Below, in pieces: positions 34,674-43,255 of a DNA stretch of 64,000 bases. The DNA lies in assembly GCA_035635855.1 (NCBI GenBank), contig DASQAF010000046.1, positions 1 to 64,000 of the forward strand, in the 5' to 3' direction. The notes below the pieces were generated by a model. That model was not told the DNA's origin. It ran no database searches and was given only the letters and a program-made list of their open reading frames with translations. Numbering within the stretch: the stretch's first letter is position 1; each line of letters opens with the position of its first letter. Source of the DNA: UBA11740 sp035635855 (GTDB lineage: Bacteria > Acidobacteriota > Blastocatellia > Pyrinomonadales > Pyrinomonadaceae). The translations under genes were made by a program, and so were the position numbers.

Positions 34674-37600
34674 ATGCCGAAGCGCACTGACATTCACAAA
34701 ATCCTGATTATCGGCTCCGGGCCCATTGTCATCGGCCAGGCCTGTGAGTTCGACTACTCGGGCACTCAGGCATGCAAAGCCCTGCGACAGGAAGGCTATG
34801 AAGTCGTCCTCGTCAATTCAAATCCCGCCACGATCATGACTGATCCAGAGACGGCGGATCGAACCTACATTGAACCGCTCACGGTCGAATCTGTCTCAGC
34901 AATAATCAGGCGAGAGCGTCCAGATGCCTTATTGCCAACAGTTGGCGGCCAGACAGCGCTGAATCTTGCGATCGCTTTGGCCGACTCGGGCATCCTGGAA
35001 GAATGCGGCGTCGAAATGATCGGCGCCAAACGCGAAGCCATCAAAGTGGCTGAGGATCGCTTGCTCTTCAAACAAGCGATGGATGAAGCCGGCATGCAAA
35101 TGCCGCGCGGTGGCTTTGCAAAGTCCTGGGCAGAAGCCGAAGTGATCGTGCAAGAGACCGGCTATCCAGCGATCATTCGCCCCTCGTTTACTCTGGGCGG
35201 AACCGGGGCCGGGACCGCGTTTAATCCGGAAGAGTTTGAAGAGATGGTGCGCCACGGACTGGCGGCTTCGCCGATTCATGAAGTTCTGATCGAAGAATCG
35301 ATCCTCGGCTGGAAGGAATTCGAGCTGGAAGTGATGCGCGATATCGCCGACAACGTCGTCATCATCTGCTCAATTGAGAATTTTGATCCCATGGGCGTCC
35401 ACACGGGCGATTCGATCACGGTGGCCCCGGCGCAAACGCTGACCGATCGTGAATATCAACGGATGCGCGACATGGCGATCAAGATCATTCGCAAGGTCGG
35501 CGTGGAAACCGGTGGCTCGAACATACAGTTTGCCGTCAATCCGGACAACGGCGAGATTCGGGTCATTGAAATGAACCCGCGCGTTTCGCGTTCTTCGGCG
35601 CTGGCTTCAAAAGCCACTGGATTTCCTATCGCCAAGATCGCAGCCAAGCTGGCCGTTGGCTACACGCTGGACGAGATTCCCAACGACATTACGAAGAAGA
35701 CACCGGCCTCGTTCGAACCGACGATCGACTACGTAGTTACCAAGATTCCCAAATGGAACTTTGAAAAGTTTCGCGAAGCCGAGGACGTGCTCGGCACCCA
35801 AATGAAATCCGTCGGCGAAGTGATGGCCATTGGCCGCACTTTCAAAGAGTCGCTCTTCAAAGGCCTGCGTTCATTGGAAGCAGTGAAGCCCCTGCGTCTG
35901 GAAGACGTCTCGAACGACGAGCTGCAAAGAAAGCTGGCACGGCCTAACTCGCAGCGCTTCTCGTACATCACCTACGCGCTCGAACACGGCTGGACGATTG
36001 ATGAGATTTATCGTCTGTCGCGCATCGATCCATGGTTTCTGGATCAGCTCAAGCAGGTGATGGAAATCCAGGAGCAAATTCAAGGCAAGACGCTGGAAGA
36101 TATTCCCCTGGAAACGTTACGGGCCTTCAAAGAAGCGGCGCTTTCGGATCGCCGGCTCGCCTATCTGACCCGGCGAACCGAGGACGAAGTCCGGGCTTAT
36201 CGTAAGAAGCTGGGACTCGTTCCGGTCTATAAACGCGTCGATACCTGCGGCGCAGAGTTTGAATCTTATACGCCTTATCTTTACTCGACTTATGAAGAAG
36301 AAGACGAAGCACAGCCGACGGATCGCCGGAAGATCATGATTCTCGGTTCCGGCCCGAATCGCATCGGTCAGGGAATTGAATTCGACTATTGCTGTTGCCA
36401 TGCGTCGTTCGCGCTGCATGAGGCGGGCTATGAAACCATCATGGTTAACTGTAATCCGGAAACTGTCTCGACTGACTATGACACTTCGGATCGACTTTAC
36501 TTTGAACCGCTGACCTTCGAAGACGTGATGAACATCGTCGATGTCGAGCAGCCAACCGGCGTGATCGTCCAATTCGGCGGGCAGACACCTTTGAATCTCG
36601 CGATGCGTCTGCATGGGGCGGGTGTTCCGATTATCGGCACTTCTCCGGACTCAATCGATCTGGCGGAAGATCGAAAGCGCTTCGGCGCCCTGCTCAACGA
36701 ACTGGGCATTCCCCAGCCGGAAAACGGTACGGCGATTTCGATTGAGGGCGCGCGAGAGATTGCCGAGCGCATCGGATATCCGGTGCTGGTTCGGCCCAGT
36801 TACGTGCTGGGCGGCCGGGCGATGGTGATTGTCTATGATGAAGAGAGTCTGGATCAATACATGCGCATGGCAGTTGATTTCTCGCATGACCGCCCGGTTC
36901 TAATCGACAAGTTTCTCGAGCAAGCGGCTGAGTTCGACGTCGATGCCTTGGCTGACGACAGCGCCTGCGTCATCGCCGGCATCCAGGAACACATCGAAGA
37001 GGCCGGCATTCATTCAGGCGATTCGTCATGCGTTCTGCCGCCGGTGCGGATCGCCGAAGAGCACCTCGAGACCATGCGGCATTACACGCGTAAGCTGGCA
37101 AGCGCTTTGTCCGTCAGCGGCTTGATGAACATTCAGTTCGCGATTAAGGACGATCGCGTTTATGTGCTCGAGGTCAATCCGCGGGCTTCGCGCACCGTGC
37201 CGTTTGTTTCCAAAGCGACCGGCATCCCGCTGGCTCGGATTGGCGCCCTGGTAATGGCCGGCCGGAAGCTAAAGGACTTTGATTTGCCTGGCGAGTTGAG
37301 CGTCGATCGCTTCTATATCAAGTCGCCGGTCTTTCCGTTTGCAAAGTTTCCCGGTGTCGATCCGATTCTGAGTCCCGAGATGCACTCAACCGGTGAGGTC
37401 ATGGGCATCGGCGAGAGTTTTGGCGAAGCCTATGGTAAAGCGATGACTGCCGCCGGACTCGGTCTGCCGCAAAAAGGTACCGCCTTCATCAGCGTAAACG
37501 AAGCGGACAAAGGCCAGGCTGTCCTGCTGGCGCGGAGGCTGACGCGTCTGGGTTTCAACCTGATGGCCACTCAAGGAACTGCAGCGCGCCTGCGCGAGGT

Positions 37601-37889
37601 CGGCCTGGAAGTGGCGAACGTCTTCAAGGTGAACGAAGGTCGTCCCAACGTCGTCGACCATATCAAGCAGGGTGAGATCGCTCTGATCATCAACACGCCA
37701 CTGGGCCGCGCTTCGCATTACGACGAACAGGCAATTCGGCGCGCCGCTTTGCAGTACAACGTGCCGTGCGTGACGACGATGACCGGCGCGCAGGCTCTGG
37801 TTGAAGCATTGGCTTCGCGCGCGGACGATAAAGAGATTGGCGTGTACGCGCTACAGGATTTGCACGCGGTCAGCGTGTCAGCCCGATAG
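34674..37889 (+). CDS. carB: Carbamoyl-phosphate synthase large subunit
   Basis: A 1071-residue CarB, normal length, making carbamoyl phosphate for pyrimidine and arginine synthesis. The two homologous synthetase halves both begin with an ATP-grasp preamble: KILIIGSGPIVIGQACEFDY and KIMILGSGPNRIGQGIEFDY. ATP-binding segments PAIIRPSFTLGGTGAGTAFN and PVLVRPSYVLGGRAMVIVYD, and metal-site stretches IEMNPRVSRSSALASKATG and LEVNPRASRTVPFVSKATG, are intact. The C-terminal MGS-like allosteric domain starts at about 940. The glutaminase partner carA is not in this window. Confidence 0.97.
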   Translation: MPKRTDIHKILIIGSGPIVIGQACEFDYSGTQACKALRQEGYEVVLVNSNPATIMTDPETADRTYIEPLTVESVSAIIRRERPDALLPTVGGQTALNLAIALADSGILEECGVEMIGAKREAIKVAEDRLLFKQAMDEAGMQMPRGGFAKSWAEAEVIVQETGYPAIIRPSFTLGGTGAGTAFNPEEFEEMVRHGLAASPIHEVLIEESILGWKEFELEVMRDIADNVVIICSIENFDPMGVHTGDSITVAPAQTLTDREYQRMRDMAIKIIRKVGVETGGSNIQFAVNPDNGEIRVIEMNPRVSRSSALASKATGFPIAKIAAKLAVGYTLDEIPNDITKKTPASFEPTIDYVVTKIPKWNFEKFREAEDVLGTQMKSVGEVMAIGRTFKESLFKGLRSLEAVKPLRLEDVSNDELQRKLARPNSQRFSYITYALEHGWTIDEIYRLSRIDPWFLDQLKQVMEIQEQIQGKTLEDIPLETLRAFKEAALSDRRLAYLTRRTEDEVRAYRKKLGLVPVYKRVDTCGAEFESYTPYLYSTYEEEDEAQPTDRRKIMILGSGPNRIGQGIEFDYCCCHASFALHEAGYETIMVNCNPETVSTDYDTSDRLYFEPLTFEDVMNIVDVEQPTGVIVQFGGQTPLNLAMRLHGAGVPIIGTSPDSIDLAEDRKRFGALLNELGIPQPENGTAISIEGAREIAERIGYPVLVRPSYVLGGRAMVIVYDEESLDQYMRMAVDFSHDRPVLIDKFLEQAAEFDVDALADDSACVIAGIQEHIEEAGIHSGDSSCVLPPVRIAEEHLETMRHYTRKLASALSVSGLMNIQFAIKDDRVYVLEVNPRASRTVPFVSKATGIPLARIGALVMAGRKLKDFDLPGELSVDRFYIKSPVFPFAKFPGVDPILSPEMHSTGEVMGIGESFGEAYGKAMTAAGLGLPQKGTAFISVNEADKGQAVLLARRLTRLGFNLMATQGTAARLREVGLEVANVFKVNEGRPNVVDHIKQGEIALIINTPLGRASHYDEQAIRRAALQYNVPCVTTMTGAQALVEALASRADDKEIGVYALQDLHAVSVSAR

Positions 37890-37893
37890 GATT

Positions 37894-37971
37894 CTCTGTG
37901 TCCTCTGTGCTCTCAGTGGTTGAATTATTATTCCAGCATATTTCACCACGGAGGACACCGAGCGCACTGAG
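37894..37971. repeat. CACAGAG-type dispersed inverted repeat, copy B
   Basis: CTCTGTGTCCTCTGTGCTCT then CAGTGG pairs imperfectly with CCACGGAGGACACCGAGCGC then ACTGAG. It begins four bases after the carB stop and runs into the leader of the CoA-binding protein gene. Confidence 0.65.
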
Positions 37972-37987
37972 TAAGAGCAAAAGAAAT

Positions 37988-38398
37988 TTGGAAATCAACA
38001 GCTCAGAAGCAATCGCAAGCATTCTCGACGAATGTCGCACGATCGCGGTCGTGGGCTTGTCTTCCAAGCCTACGCGGCCTTCACACGGCGTGGCGGGTTA
38101 CATGCAGCGCGCCGGCTATCGCATCATTCCGGTCAATCCCAACGAGGTCGAAGTGCTGGGGGAGGTCGCTTATGCTTCACTGTCAGAAGTCAGCCGGAAA
38201 ATCGATCTGATTGATGTCTTCCGGCGATCTGAAGAAGCCGGCGCGGTTGTCGATCAGGCAATCGCCGTCGGCGCGAAAGCAGTTTGGTTACAGGAAGGCG
38301 TCATCGACAACGCCGCTGCGCAGCGCGCTCTGGATGCTGGATTACTCGTCGTAATGGATCGTTGCTGGCTGAAGGAACATGCGAGACGTAAGGTTTAG
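37988..38398 (+). CDS. CoA-binding domain protein (YccU type)
   Basis: A 136-residue Rossmann-fold CoA-binding protein. It has IAVVGLSSKPTRPSHGVAGY, RIIPVNPNEVEVLGE, DLIDVFRRSEEAGAVVDQA and a C-terminal VMDRCWLKEHAR, all typical of YccU. I choose TTG 37988 (LEINSSEAIASIL) because codons upstream, back to an ATG at 37898, are read from a dispersed repeat and have no family similarity. Function is not established; these proteins resemble the CoA-binding domain of succinyl-CoA synthetase. Confidence 0.85.
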   Translation: MEINSSEAIASILDECRTIAVVGLSSKPTRPSHGVAGYMQRAGYRIIPVNPNEVEVLGEVAYASLSEVSRKIDLIDVFRRSEEAGAVVDQAIAVGAKAVWLQEGVIDNAAAQRALDAGLLVVMDRCWLKEHARRKV

Positions 38399-38467
38399 CG
38401 GGCGGACTTCTCCCCATCCATTTGAGCGTACAAGTGCGCCCGTTGGGAGTCGGAAAAATCTTTAACC

Positions 38468-38543
38468 GCGATCCACGAAATAACACTAAGCAATGCCAAG
38501 GTGCCCCAAGTCGATTTATTTTTCGTGTGATTTCGTGGATCGC
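38468..38543. repeat. Inverted repeat GCGATCCACGAAATAACAC
   Basis: Left arm 38468-38486 and right arm 38525-38543 (GTGTGATTTCGTGGATCGC) are 19 bp with one mismatch. It is a dispersed intergenic palindrome type distinct from the REP and CACAGAG families. Confidence 0.6.
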
Positions 38544-38607
38544 CGTTGCCGCTCTTAACCGGCTCTACTGTCTTTTTCAGCAACCTGCTAGACTCACTTT
38601 CTTTCTC

Positions 38608-39096
38608 ATGCCGATACTGATTCGCACAGTAGTAATCACCTCCAGCGACGCTTGTTCAGTTGGCGAGCGCGAAGATACGTCTGGCGAAACGCTGGTGCAT
38701 CTTTTAGTTGAACTCGGCGCGGAAATCGTCGCCAAGGAAATCGTCAACGACGATCTCGATCCTTTGGCTGACATGATGCGCTCGTATGCTGATCGTAACG
38801 ACGTGAACCTGATCGTGACGACAGGCGGGACGGGCTTTGGCCCGCGCGACAACACGCCGGAAGCGACTCGGCGCGTGATTGAACGCGAAGCCCCGGGCCT
38901 GGCTGAAGCAATGCGCGGCCAGACTTTGAAGAACACGCCGATGGCGATGATCTCGCGTGGTGTCTGTGGAATCAGATCGGGAACGCTGATCGTAAATCTT
39001 CCAGGTTCGCCGAAAGGCGTGCGTGAGAGCTTTGAGATCATCAAGCCGGTTCTGTCTCATGCGATTGCCTTGCTCGAAGGTACAGCGTCTCATTGA
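38608..39096 (+). CDS. MogA/MoaB-type molybdopterin cofactor protein
   Basis: A 162-residue protein of the MoaB/Mog family, which adenylates molybdopterin before molybdenum insertion. Diagnostic segments are RTVVITSSDACSVGEREDTS, NLIVTTGGTGFGPRDNTPEA (the T-T-G-G-T-G loop) and TLIVNLPGSPKGVRESFEII. The start is ATG 38608; upstream codons in the same frame are repeat sequence. No other moa/moe genes are nearby. MogA and MoaB cannot be separated by eye. Confidence 0.9.
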   Translation: MPILIRTVVITSSDACSVGEREDTSGETLVHLLVELGAEIVAKEIVNDDLDPLADMMRSYADRNDVNLIVTTGGTGFGPRDNTPEATRRVIEREAPGLAEAMRGQTLKNTPMAMISRGVCGIRSGTLIVNLPGSPKGVRESFEIIKPVLSHAIALLEGTASH

Positions 39097-39190
39097 GCGA
39101 ATGATGGGATTCCCAGTGAAGCAAAAGGAGATGATTTCGAACTCGAATCTGTCACTCCTAACCGGTGGCTATCTCTCATGGTTCCGTAAC

Positions 39191-39216
39191 TGAGCCCTCT
39201 CTCGCGCTCGGGGCTA
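39191..39216 (-). repeat. REP-like arm, copy 6
   Basis: TGAGCCCTCTCTCGCGCTCG then GGGCTA is a diverged single arm in the mog to nuoA spacer. Confidence 0.5.
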
Positions 39217-39266
39217 CTGCCTCGCTCTCCGATCGTTCGTTGCGCGGACTCTAACTCAACTCTTCA

Positions 39267-39296
39267 TTGACATTGATCTCTCGCGGCACTTAATAT
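39267..39296 (+). promoter_or_regulatory. Promoter candidate for nuoA
   Basis: A perfect TTGACA (39267-39272) and TAATAT (39291-39296) with an 18-bp spacer, 64 bp before the nuoA ATG. Confidence 0.5.
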
Positions 39297-39359
39297 TTTC
39301 GCGTTAACGATATTTCGCAAGCAGTCTCTCGACCAGTTAGGCTTTCAGTCAGTAACGAC

Positions 39360-39776
39360 ATGCTGCTCTTACAAGCAACTACCACGACTGCGCACACCGT
39401 TGGTGGACCAGGCACGGCGTATTTGCCGGTGATGGTATTTTTTGTGTTTGCGATTGCCTTCCCTGTTCTCCCGATCGTCCTCGGCCGCTTTCTGCGGCCA
39501 TGGAAATATGGGAAAGACAAAATGCGGCCGTACGAGTGCGGCATCGATCCGGAAAGCGGAGCGCACGATCGCTTCACGGTGCGTTACTACATCGTGGCGA
39601 TGCTGTTTCTGATCTTCGACGTCGAGACAATCTTTCTGCTGCCGTGGGCGATCATCTTTATGGGTGACGATTTTTCTTTCACCAAGTTTGCCCTGATCGA
39701 GATGTTTGTCTTCATAGGAATTCTGGTGGTGGGCTATTACTACGCCTGGCGCAAGGGCGCTTTAGAGTGGGCCTGA
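39360..39776 (+). CDS. nuoA: NADH-quinone oxidoreductase subunit A
   Basis: A 138-residue membrane subunit of respiratory complex I with three transmembrane helices (about 15-40, 70-95, 102-125). The conserved loop KMRPYECGIDPESGAHDRFT holds the ECG cysteine that senses complex I conformation. It is followed by RYYIVAMLFLIFDVETIFLL with the D-x-E motif. NuoA sits at the membrane/peripheral arm junction. It is followed by nuoB after 94 bp of repeat, but nuoC and the rest of the operon are absent here. Confidence 0.95.
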   Translation: MLLLQATTTTAHTVGGPGTAYLPVMVFFVFAIAFPVLPIVLGRFLRPWKYGKDKMRPYECGIDPESGAHDRFTVRYYIVAMLFLIFDVETIFLLPWAIIFMGDDFSFTKFALIEMFVFIGILVVGYYYAWRKGALEWA

Positions 39777-39778
39777 TG

Positions 39779-39868
39779 GAATTTCGAATTGGGAATTGCG
39801 GATTGCGAATTTTCAAAAGCAAACCGCTTTTCAATTCGCAATTCGAAATCCGAATTTCGCAATTTCTA
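39779..39868. repeat. AT-rich GAATTCGCAATT inverted repeat between nuoA and nuoB
   Basis: Reiterated GAATTGGGAATTGCGGATTG on the left faces CAATTCGCAATTCGAAATCC on the right around a TTCAAAAGC centre. A similar AATCTGAAATCCGAAATC tract follows tRNA-Val at 1982-2026. Confidence 0.55.
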
Positions 39869-39870
39869 AT

Positions 39871-40497
39871 ATGTCTGAACACAACGAAGGCTTTGTCTTA
39901 ACCACGGTCGATTCGATCACGAATTTCGTGCGGCGCAGCATCGCCGCGAAAGCGATGGATATCGGCGCGCCGGTAGTTAACTGGGCGCGCAAGTCGGCGC
40001 TGTGGCCCATGACCTTCGGCCTGGCTTGCTGCGCAATCGAGATGATGGCGACGGGCGCCGGGCGGTTTGATATCGATCGATTTGGCGCCGGAGTTTTTCG
40101 TCCCAGTCCGCGGCAGAGTGACCTGATTATCATCGCCGGCACAGTTACCCTGAAGATGGGGCCGGTTGTGAGGCGCGTCTACGATCAGATGCCGGAACCA
40201 AAATGGGCAATCGCCATGGGCGCCTGTGCCTCGACCGGCGGTCCTTTTGATTCCTACTCAACCATGCAGGGCGTCGACCGCACGATCCCTGTAGATGTTT
40301 ATATTCCCGGTTGTCCGCCGCGACCTGAAGCTTTGCTTTACGGGCTGATGCGCTTGCAGGACATCATCATGCGCGAAGCTCCGTCAGCTTACATCTTTGA
40401 GTCGGACGGCACCGCCCGGCGGCTGCGATCATTCGAGAATGCCGAACCGCCTCAACTTATTGGCGAAGCGGATGATAAAGCAGCGGCCATTGTCTAA
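39871..40497 (+). CDS. nuoB: NADH-quinone oxidoreductase subunit B
   Basis: A 208-residue complex I subunit carrying iron-sulfur cluster N2, the last cluster before quinone. Cluster ligands are visible: FGLACCAIEMMATGAGRFD (tandem CC), MGACASTGGPFDSYS and YIPGCPPRPEALLYGLM. RFGAGVFRPSPRQSDLII is also conserved. I start at MSEHNEGFVL (ATG 39871) because the 25 upstream codons derive from an intergenic repeat. The C-terminus extends about 30 residues past the usual end with an acidic tail. Confidence 0.96.
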   Translation: MSEHNEGFVLTTVDSITNFVRRSIAAKAMDIGAPVVNWARKSALWPMTFGLACCAIEMMATGAGRFDIDRFGAGVFRPSPRQSDLIIIAGTVTLKMGPVVRRVYDQMPEPKWAIAMGACASTGGPFDSYSTMQGVDRTIPVDVYIPGCPPRPEALLYGLMRLQDIIMREAPSAYIFESDGTARRLRSFENAEPPQLIGEADDKAAAIV

Positions 40498-40716
40498 TTT
40501 CCGAACTCTGTTGTTCGACCGCGTTCGCTTTCTTCGTTCCCTGTAACCTTCCTTCTTTCCCTTTAGATAGAGACTCTGGCAGCCGCAGCGACATCATCCT
40601 ATAGCGCGCGAGGTGGCAACCTCACCCAAAACCCGGTTATCATAGACACCGTAACACCCCCCGGGAATTTCGACTTTGTTTTGAAGTGCTACTGAGCACT
40701 GATTAGGAGAAGTCTC

Positions 40717-41355
40717 ATGAAATCGAATCAGGCAAACAAGATCATGGTCGCGCTTTTGGTTCTGCTGGCGATCCCGTTGACGCTCAGCGCCCAGACCAGA
40801 AAACCGCGGCTGAGGCGGCCGGCGCCGAGGACGGTTACGCCGGTATTGGTACCGGTCGCAACCAACCTTAAAATTCGCCTTAACGATACGCTGTCGAGTA
40901 AGGATTCGCGGGCAGGAGATAAATTCACGGCCACGGTGATCGATCCAGTTCGCTTTAATGAAGCCACGGTCCGCGGCCATATTCGTTCGATCACTAAGTC
41001 GGGTAAGGTCACGGGACGGACGACGATGAATTTGGCGTTCGACTCGATTGAATTGACTGACGGCCGCCACGGAATCCTGCACGGGTATGTGACAAAGGTT
41101 TACGGATCAGATTCGGCCAAGGCTGACGAAGAAGGAGGCGTGCAATCCAAGAGCCGAGGCAACCAGACGCTGAAGCGTAGCGGCATCGGGGCCACGGCCG
41201 GCGCCATCATCGGCGGCATTGCCGGTGGCGGCAAAGGCGCAGCCATCGGGCTGATTCTTGGAGGTGCGGGCGGCGCGGGCTCGCTGGCCATCAACGGCAG
41301 CAAAGAGTTGCGCCTGGAATCAGGAACAGAAATGCTGGTGCACGTGACGCGTTAA
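40717..41355 (+). CDS. Exported glycine-zipper protein
   Basis: A 212-residue protein with a signal peptide (IMVALLVLLAIPLTLSAQ). Residues about 45-130 form a beta domain (NLKIRLNDTLSSKDSRAGDK, then FTATVIDPV) that recurs in exported acidobacterial proteins. Residues about 150-190 are a glycine zipper (GIGATAGAIIGGIAGGGKGA, then AIGLILGGAGGAG), a membrane-inserting or oligomerising motif. The end SGTEMLVHVTR resembles the TrbI-like closing strand. The role is probably in the cell envelope and is otherwise unknown. A strong terminator follows. Confidence 0.75.
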   Translation: MKSNQANKIMVALLVLLAIPLTLSAQTRKPRLRRPAPRTVTPVLVPVATNLKIRLNDTLSSKDSRAGDKFTATVIDPVRFNEATVRGHIRSITKSGKVTGRTTMNLAFDSIELTDGRHGILHGYVTKVYGSDSAKADEEGGVQSKSRGNQTLKRSGIGATAGAIIGGIAGGGKGAAIGLILGGAGGAGSLAINGSKELRLESGTEMLVHVTR

Positions 41356-41430
41356 CGATTACTTGCGATGTGCCAGGCCCGAACTTCGCACTCTTCGACA
41401 TATTGAGGTCAAGGGCCTTTCCCGACCTCC

Positions 41431-41454
41431 AGGCGGCGCGGCCGCCTTTTTTTT
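41431..41454 (+). terminator. Rho-independent terminator after the glycine-zipper gene
   Basis: A 7-bp GC stem AGGCGGC/GCCGCCT with a 3-base loop is followed by eight T residues. It separates the glycine-zipper gene from the ECF sigma operon. Confidence 0.85.
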
Positions 41455-41501
41455 GTTCCGAACATGGAAGAAAATCCAGTCTCTTCGCGTCCAATGGATC
41501 G

Positions 41502-42110
41502 ATGGTCAACCAAATGGCCGCGATCAGGGAGCAGCCGGAGTTGAAGGAAACGATTGACCGGAGTGTAATCGTCGCCTGCCAACATGGCGATAGGGACGCG
41601 CTGCGCTTGCTGTTTGAAGAGTACAAGAATCGCGTGTATTCAATCGCTCTTTACTCGCTGAGTTGTGATGAAGCCGCGGCCGCCGATGTTACGCAACAGG
41701 TCTTTCTAAAGTTGATCTCGCGTATCGGGCAGTTCCGCGGTGACGCGGAATTCTCAACCTGGCTATATCGTCTGGTGGTCAACACTTGCACGGATGAGCG
41801 GCGAAAGCAGAAGCGGTGGGTTCCTTTCGCGGAGTCGAGTTTGATGACGAAAAATCAAAGTGGCGTTGCGCAAGCAACGCCCTATGCGCAAAAAGAACTG
41901 GCAGAGCATGTGCAAGCCGCGATTGCGGACCTCACGCCGAAACTTCGTTTGCCGATTTTGCTCAAGTACATCGAAGGATTTTCATATGAAGAGATCGCCA
42001 GCACTCTCGGATGTAAGAAAGGAACGGTGGCATCGCGTCTAAATCGCGGCCACAAGGCGCTCGCTCGGCGTCTTGAATGGTTGCGAGGGCAGTTCGTTGC
42101 CGGAGCGTAA
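41502..42110 (+). CDS. ECF-type RNA polymerase sigma factor
   Basis: A 202-residue sigma-70-family factor. Region 2 is LRLLFEEYKNRVYSIALYSL, then DVTQQVFLKLISRIGQF and STWLYRLVVNTCTDERRKQK. Region 4 is KLRLPILLKYIEGFSYEEIA followed by STLGCKKGTVASRLNRGHKA. There is no region 1 or 3, hence the ECF class. I start at ATG 41502; an upstream ATG at 41370 precedes the terminator and is unlikely. The gene directly following is its anti-sigma, so it is probably regulated by release from the membrane partner. Confidence 0.93.
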   Translation: MVNQMAAIREQPELKETIDRSVIVACQHGDRDALRLLFEEYKNRVYSIALYSLSCDEAAAADVTQQVFLKLISRIGQFRGDAEFSTWLYRLVVNTCTDERRKQKRWVPFAESSLMTKNQSGVAQATPYAQKELAEHVQAAIADLTPKLRLPILLKYIEGFSYEEIASTLGCKKGTVASRLNRGHKALARRLEWLRGQFVAGA

Positions 42111-42114
42111 GAAC

Positions 42115-43212
42115 ATGTTTAGCACGCACGTTACCCGAAACTTGTCAGCTTATTTTCATGAGGAGCTTTCGACCGAAGAAAGCCGCCAGGTCGCGGAGCA
42201 TTTGATCGGATGCACTCGCTGCCGCCGGGAATTTGAACAGGTCAAGTTTGGAGTAAGCTGGGCAGAACAACTGCCGCTCGTGCCCGCGCCTGATTCGTTG
42301 TGGCAAGAAGTTGAAACACTATTGAATCGCCCGATACCACCCAGGAAGAACCGATGGAATGTCATTTCTTTTGTGACGCAGCCTCGCTTTGCGATACCTG
42401 CATTGGCCGCTGTGGTCCTGGTCGTTGGTCTCGTCGCGTTGCGCCGGCATTATGCAGAACCGTTAACGTCGTGGAATGTTGCTCGTCTTGACGGCGCCCC
42501 ACGCATCGACGCTGCGCCTGTTATCGACAAAGGAAAACTCGCCGTCGGACAGTGGCTTGAGACGGACAGCAGTTCACGGGCTCAGATCGATGTTGCCAGC
42601 ATCGGGCGGGTCGAAGTTGACCCGAACACGCGCATTCGATTGGTCGAATCAAAACCGACCGAGCATCGTCTGGAGTTGGCTCGCGGTCGCATGAGCGCGC
42701 ACATCTCCGCACCACCGAAACTTTTCTTCGTGAACACACCCTCCGGCGTGGCTGAGGACCTGGGCTGCGCTTACACGCTCGAAGTCGATGAGGCGGGCAG
42801 GAGCCTGTTACACGTGACGGTCGGTTGGGTTTCCCTTCAGTTAAGAGATCGCGAATCGGTTGTGCCTGCGGGCGCTGCGTGTGCTACCTGGCCGGGCATT
42901 GGCCCCGGCACGCCTTACTTCGAAGATGCTTCTGAAGTCTTCCGAACCGCCCTGGCTAAATTCGATTTCGAGCCGAGCGATACGCAATGGTCGAAAATGG
43001 CATCACTTGATCTCGTCCTTCTGAATGCGCGGCCGCGCGATGTGATGACGCTTTGGTATTTGTTGTCGCGTGTCGATGGAAACAATCGCGCGCGGGTGTA
43101 CGAGCGCATGGTTGAGTTGGCGCCGCCTCCGGAAGGCACGACGCGTCACGGAGTCCTGCAACTAAACCAGGAGATGCTTAACCGATGGAAAAATTCGATC
43201 GGATTCAAATGA
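42115..43212 (+). CDS. Membrane anti-sigma factor with FecR-like periplasmic domain
   Basis: A 365-residue protein starting 4 bp after the sigma stop. Residues 1-45 are a zinc-finger anti-sigma (ZAS) domain with the H-x3-C-x2-C motif (VAEHLIGCTRCRREFEQ). One transmembrane helix (FAIPALAAVVLVVGLVALRR, about 98-117) follows. The outer part carries a FecR-like beta domain (VGQWLETDSSSRAQIDVASI, EVDPNTRIRLVES, ELARGRMSAHI, FFVNTPSGVAEDLGCAYTLE). The tail (about 285-365) is helical. It probably holds the sigma factor until an envelope signal is sensed. Confidence 0.88.
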   Translation: MFSTHVTRNLSAYFHEELSTEESRQVAEHLIGCTRCRREFEQVKFGVSWAEQLPLVPAPDSLWQEVETLLNRPIPPRKNRWNVISFVTQPRFAIPALAAVVLVVGLVALRRHYAEPLTSWNVARLDGAPRIDAAPVIDKGKLAVGQWLETDSSSRAQIDVASIGRVEVDPNTRIRLVESKPTEHRLELARGRMSAHISAPPKLFFVNTPSGVAEDLGCAYTLEVDEAGRSLLHVTVGWVSLQLRDRESVVPAGAACATWPGIGPGTPYFEDASEVFRTALAKFDFEPSDTQWSKMASLDLVLLNARPRDVMTLWYLLSRVDGNNRARVYERMVELAPPPEGTTRHGVLQLNQEMLNRWKNSIGFK

Positions 43213-43255
43213 CGGATGCCCAAAAGGTGCAATTCACTTTTCCAAAGGCATAATT

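Noticed and set aside
38422..38607. N-terminal extension of the MogA/MoaB protein
   Set aside because: The codons are derived from an inverted repeat and have no family similarity; ATG 38608 fits.
42073..42114. Upstream ATG for the anti-sigma gene
   Set aside because: It lies inside the sigma coding sequence; ATG 42115 directly after the sigma stop begins the ZAS domain.
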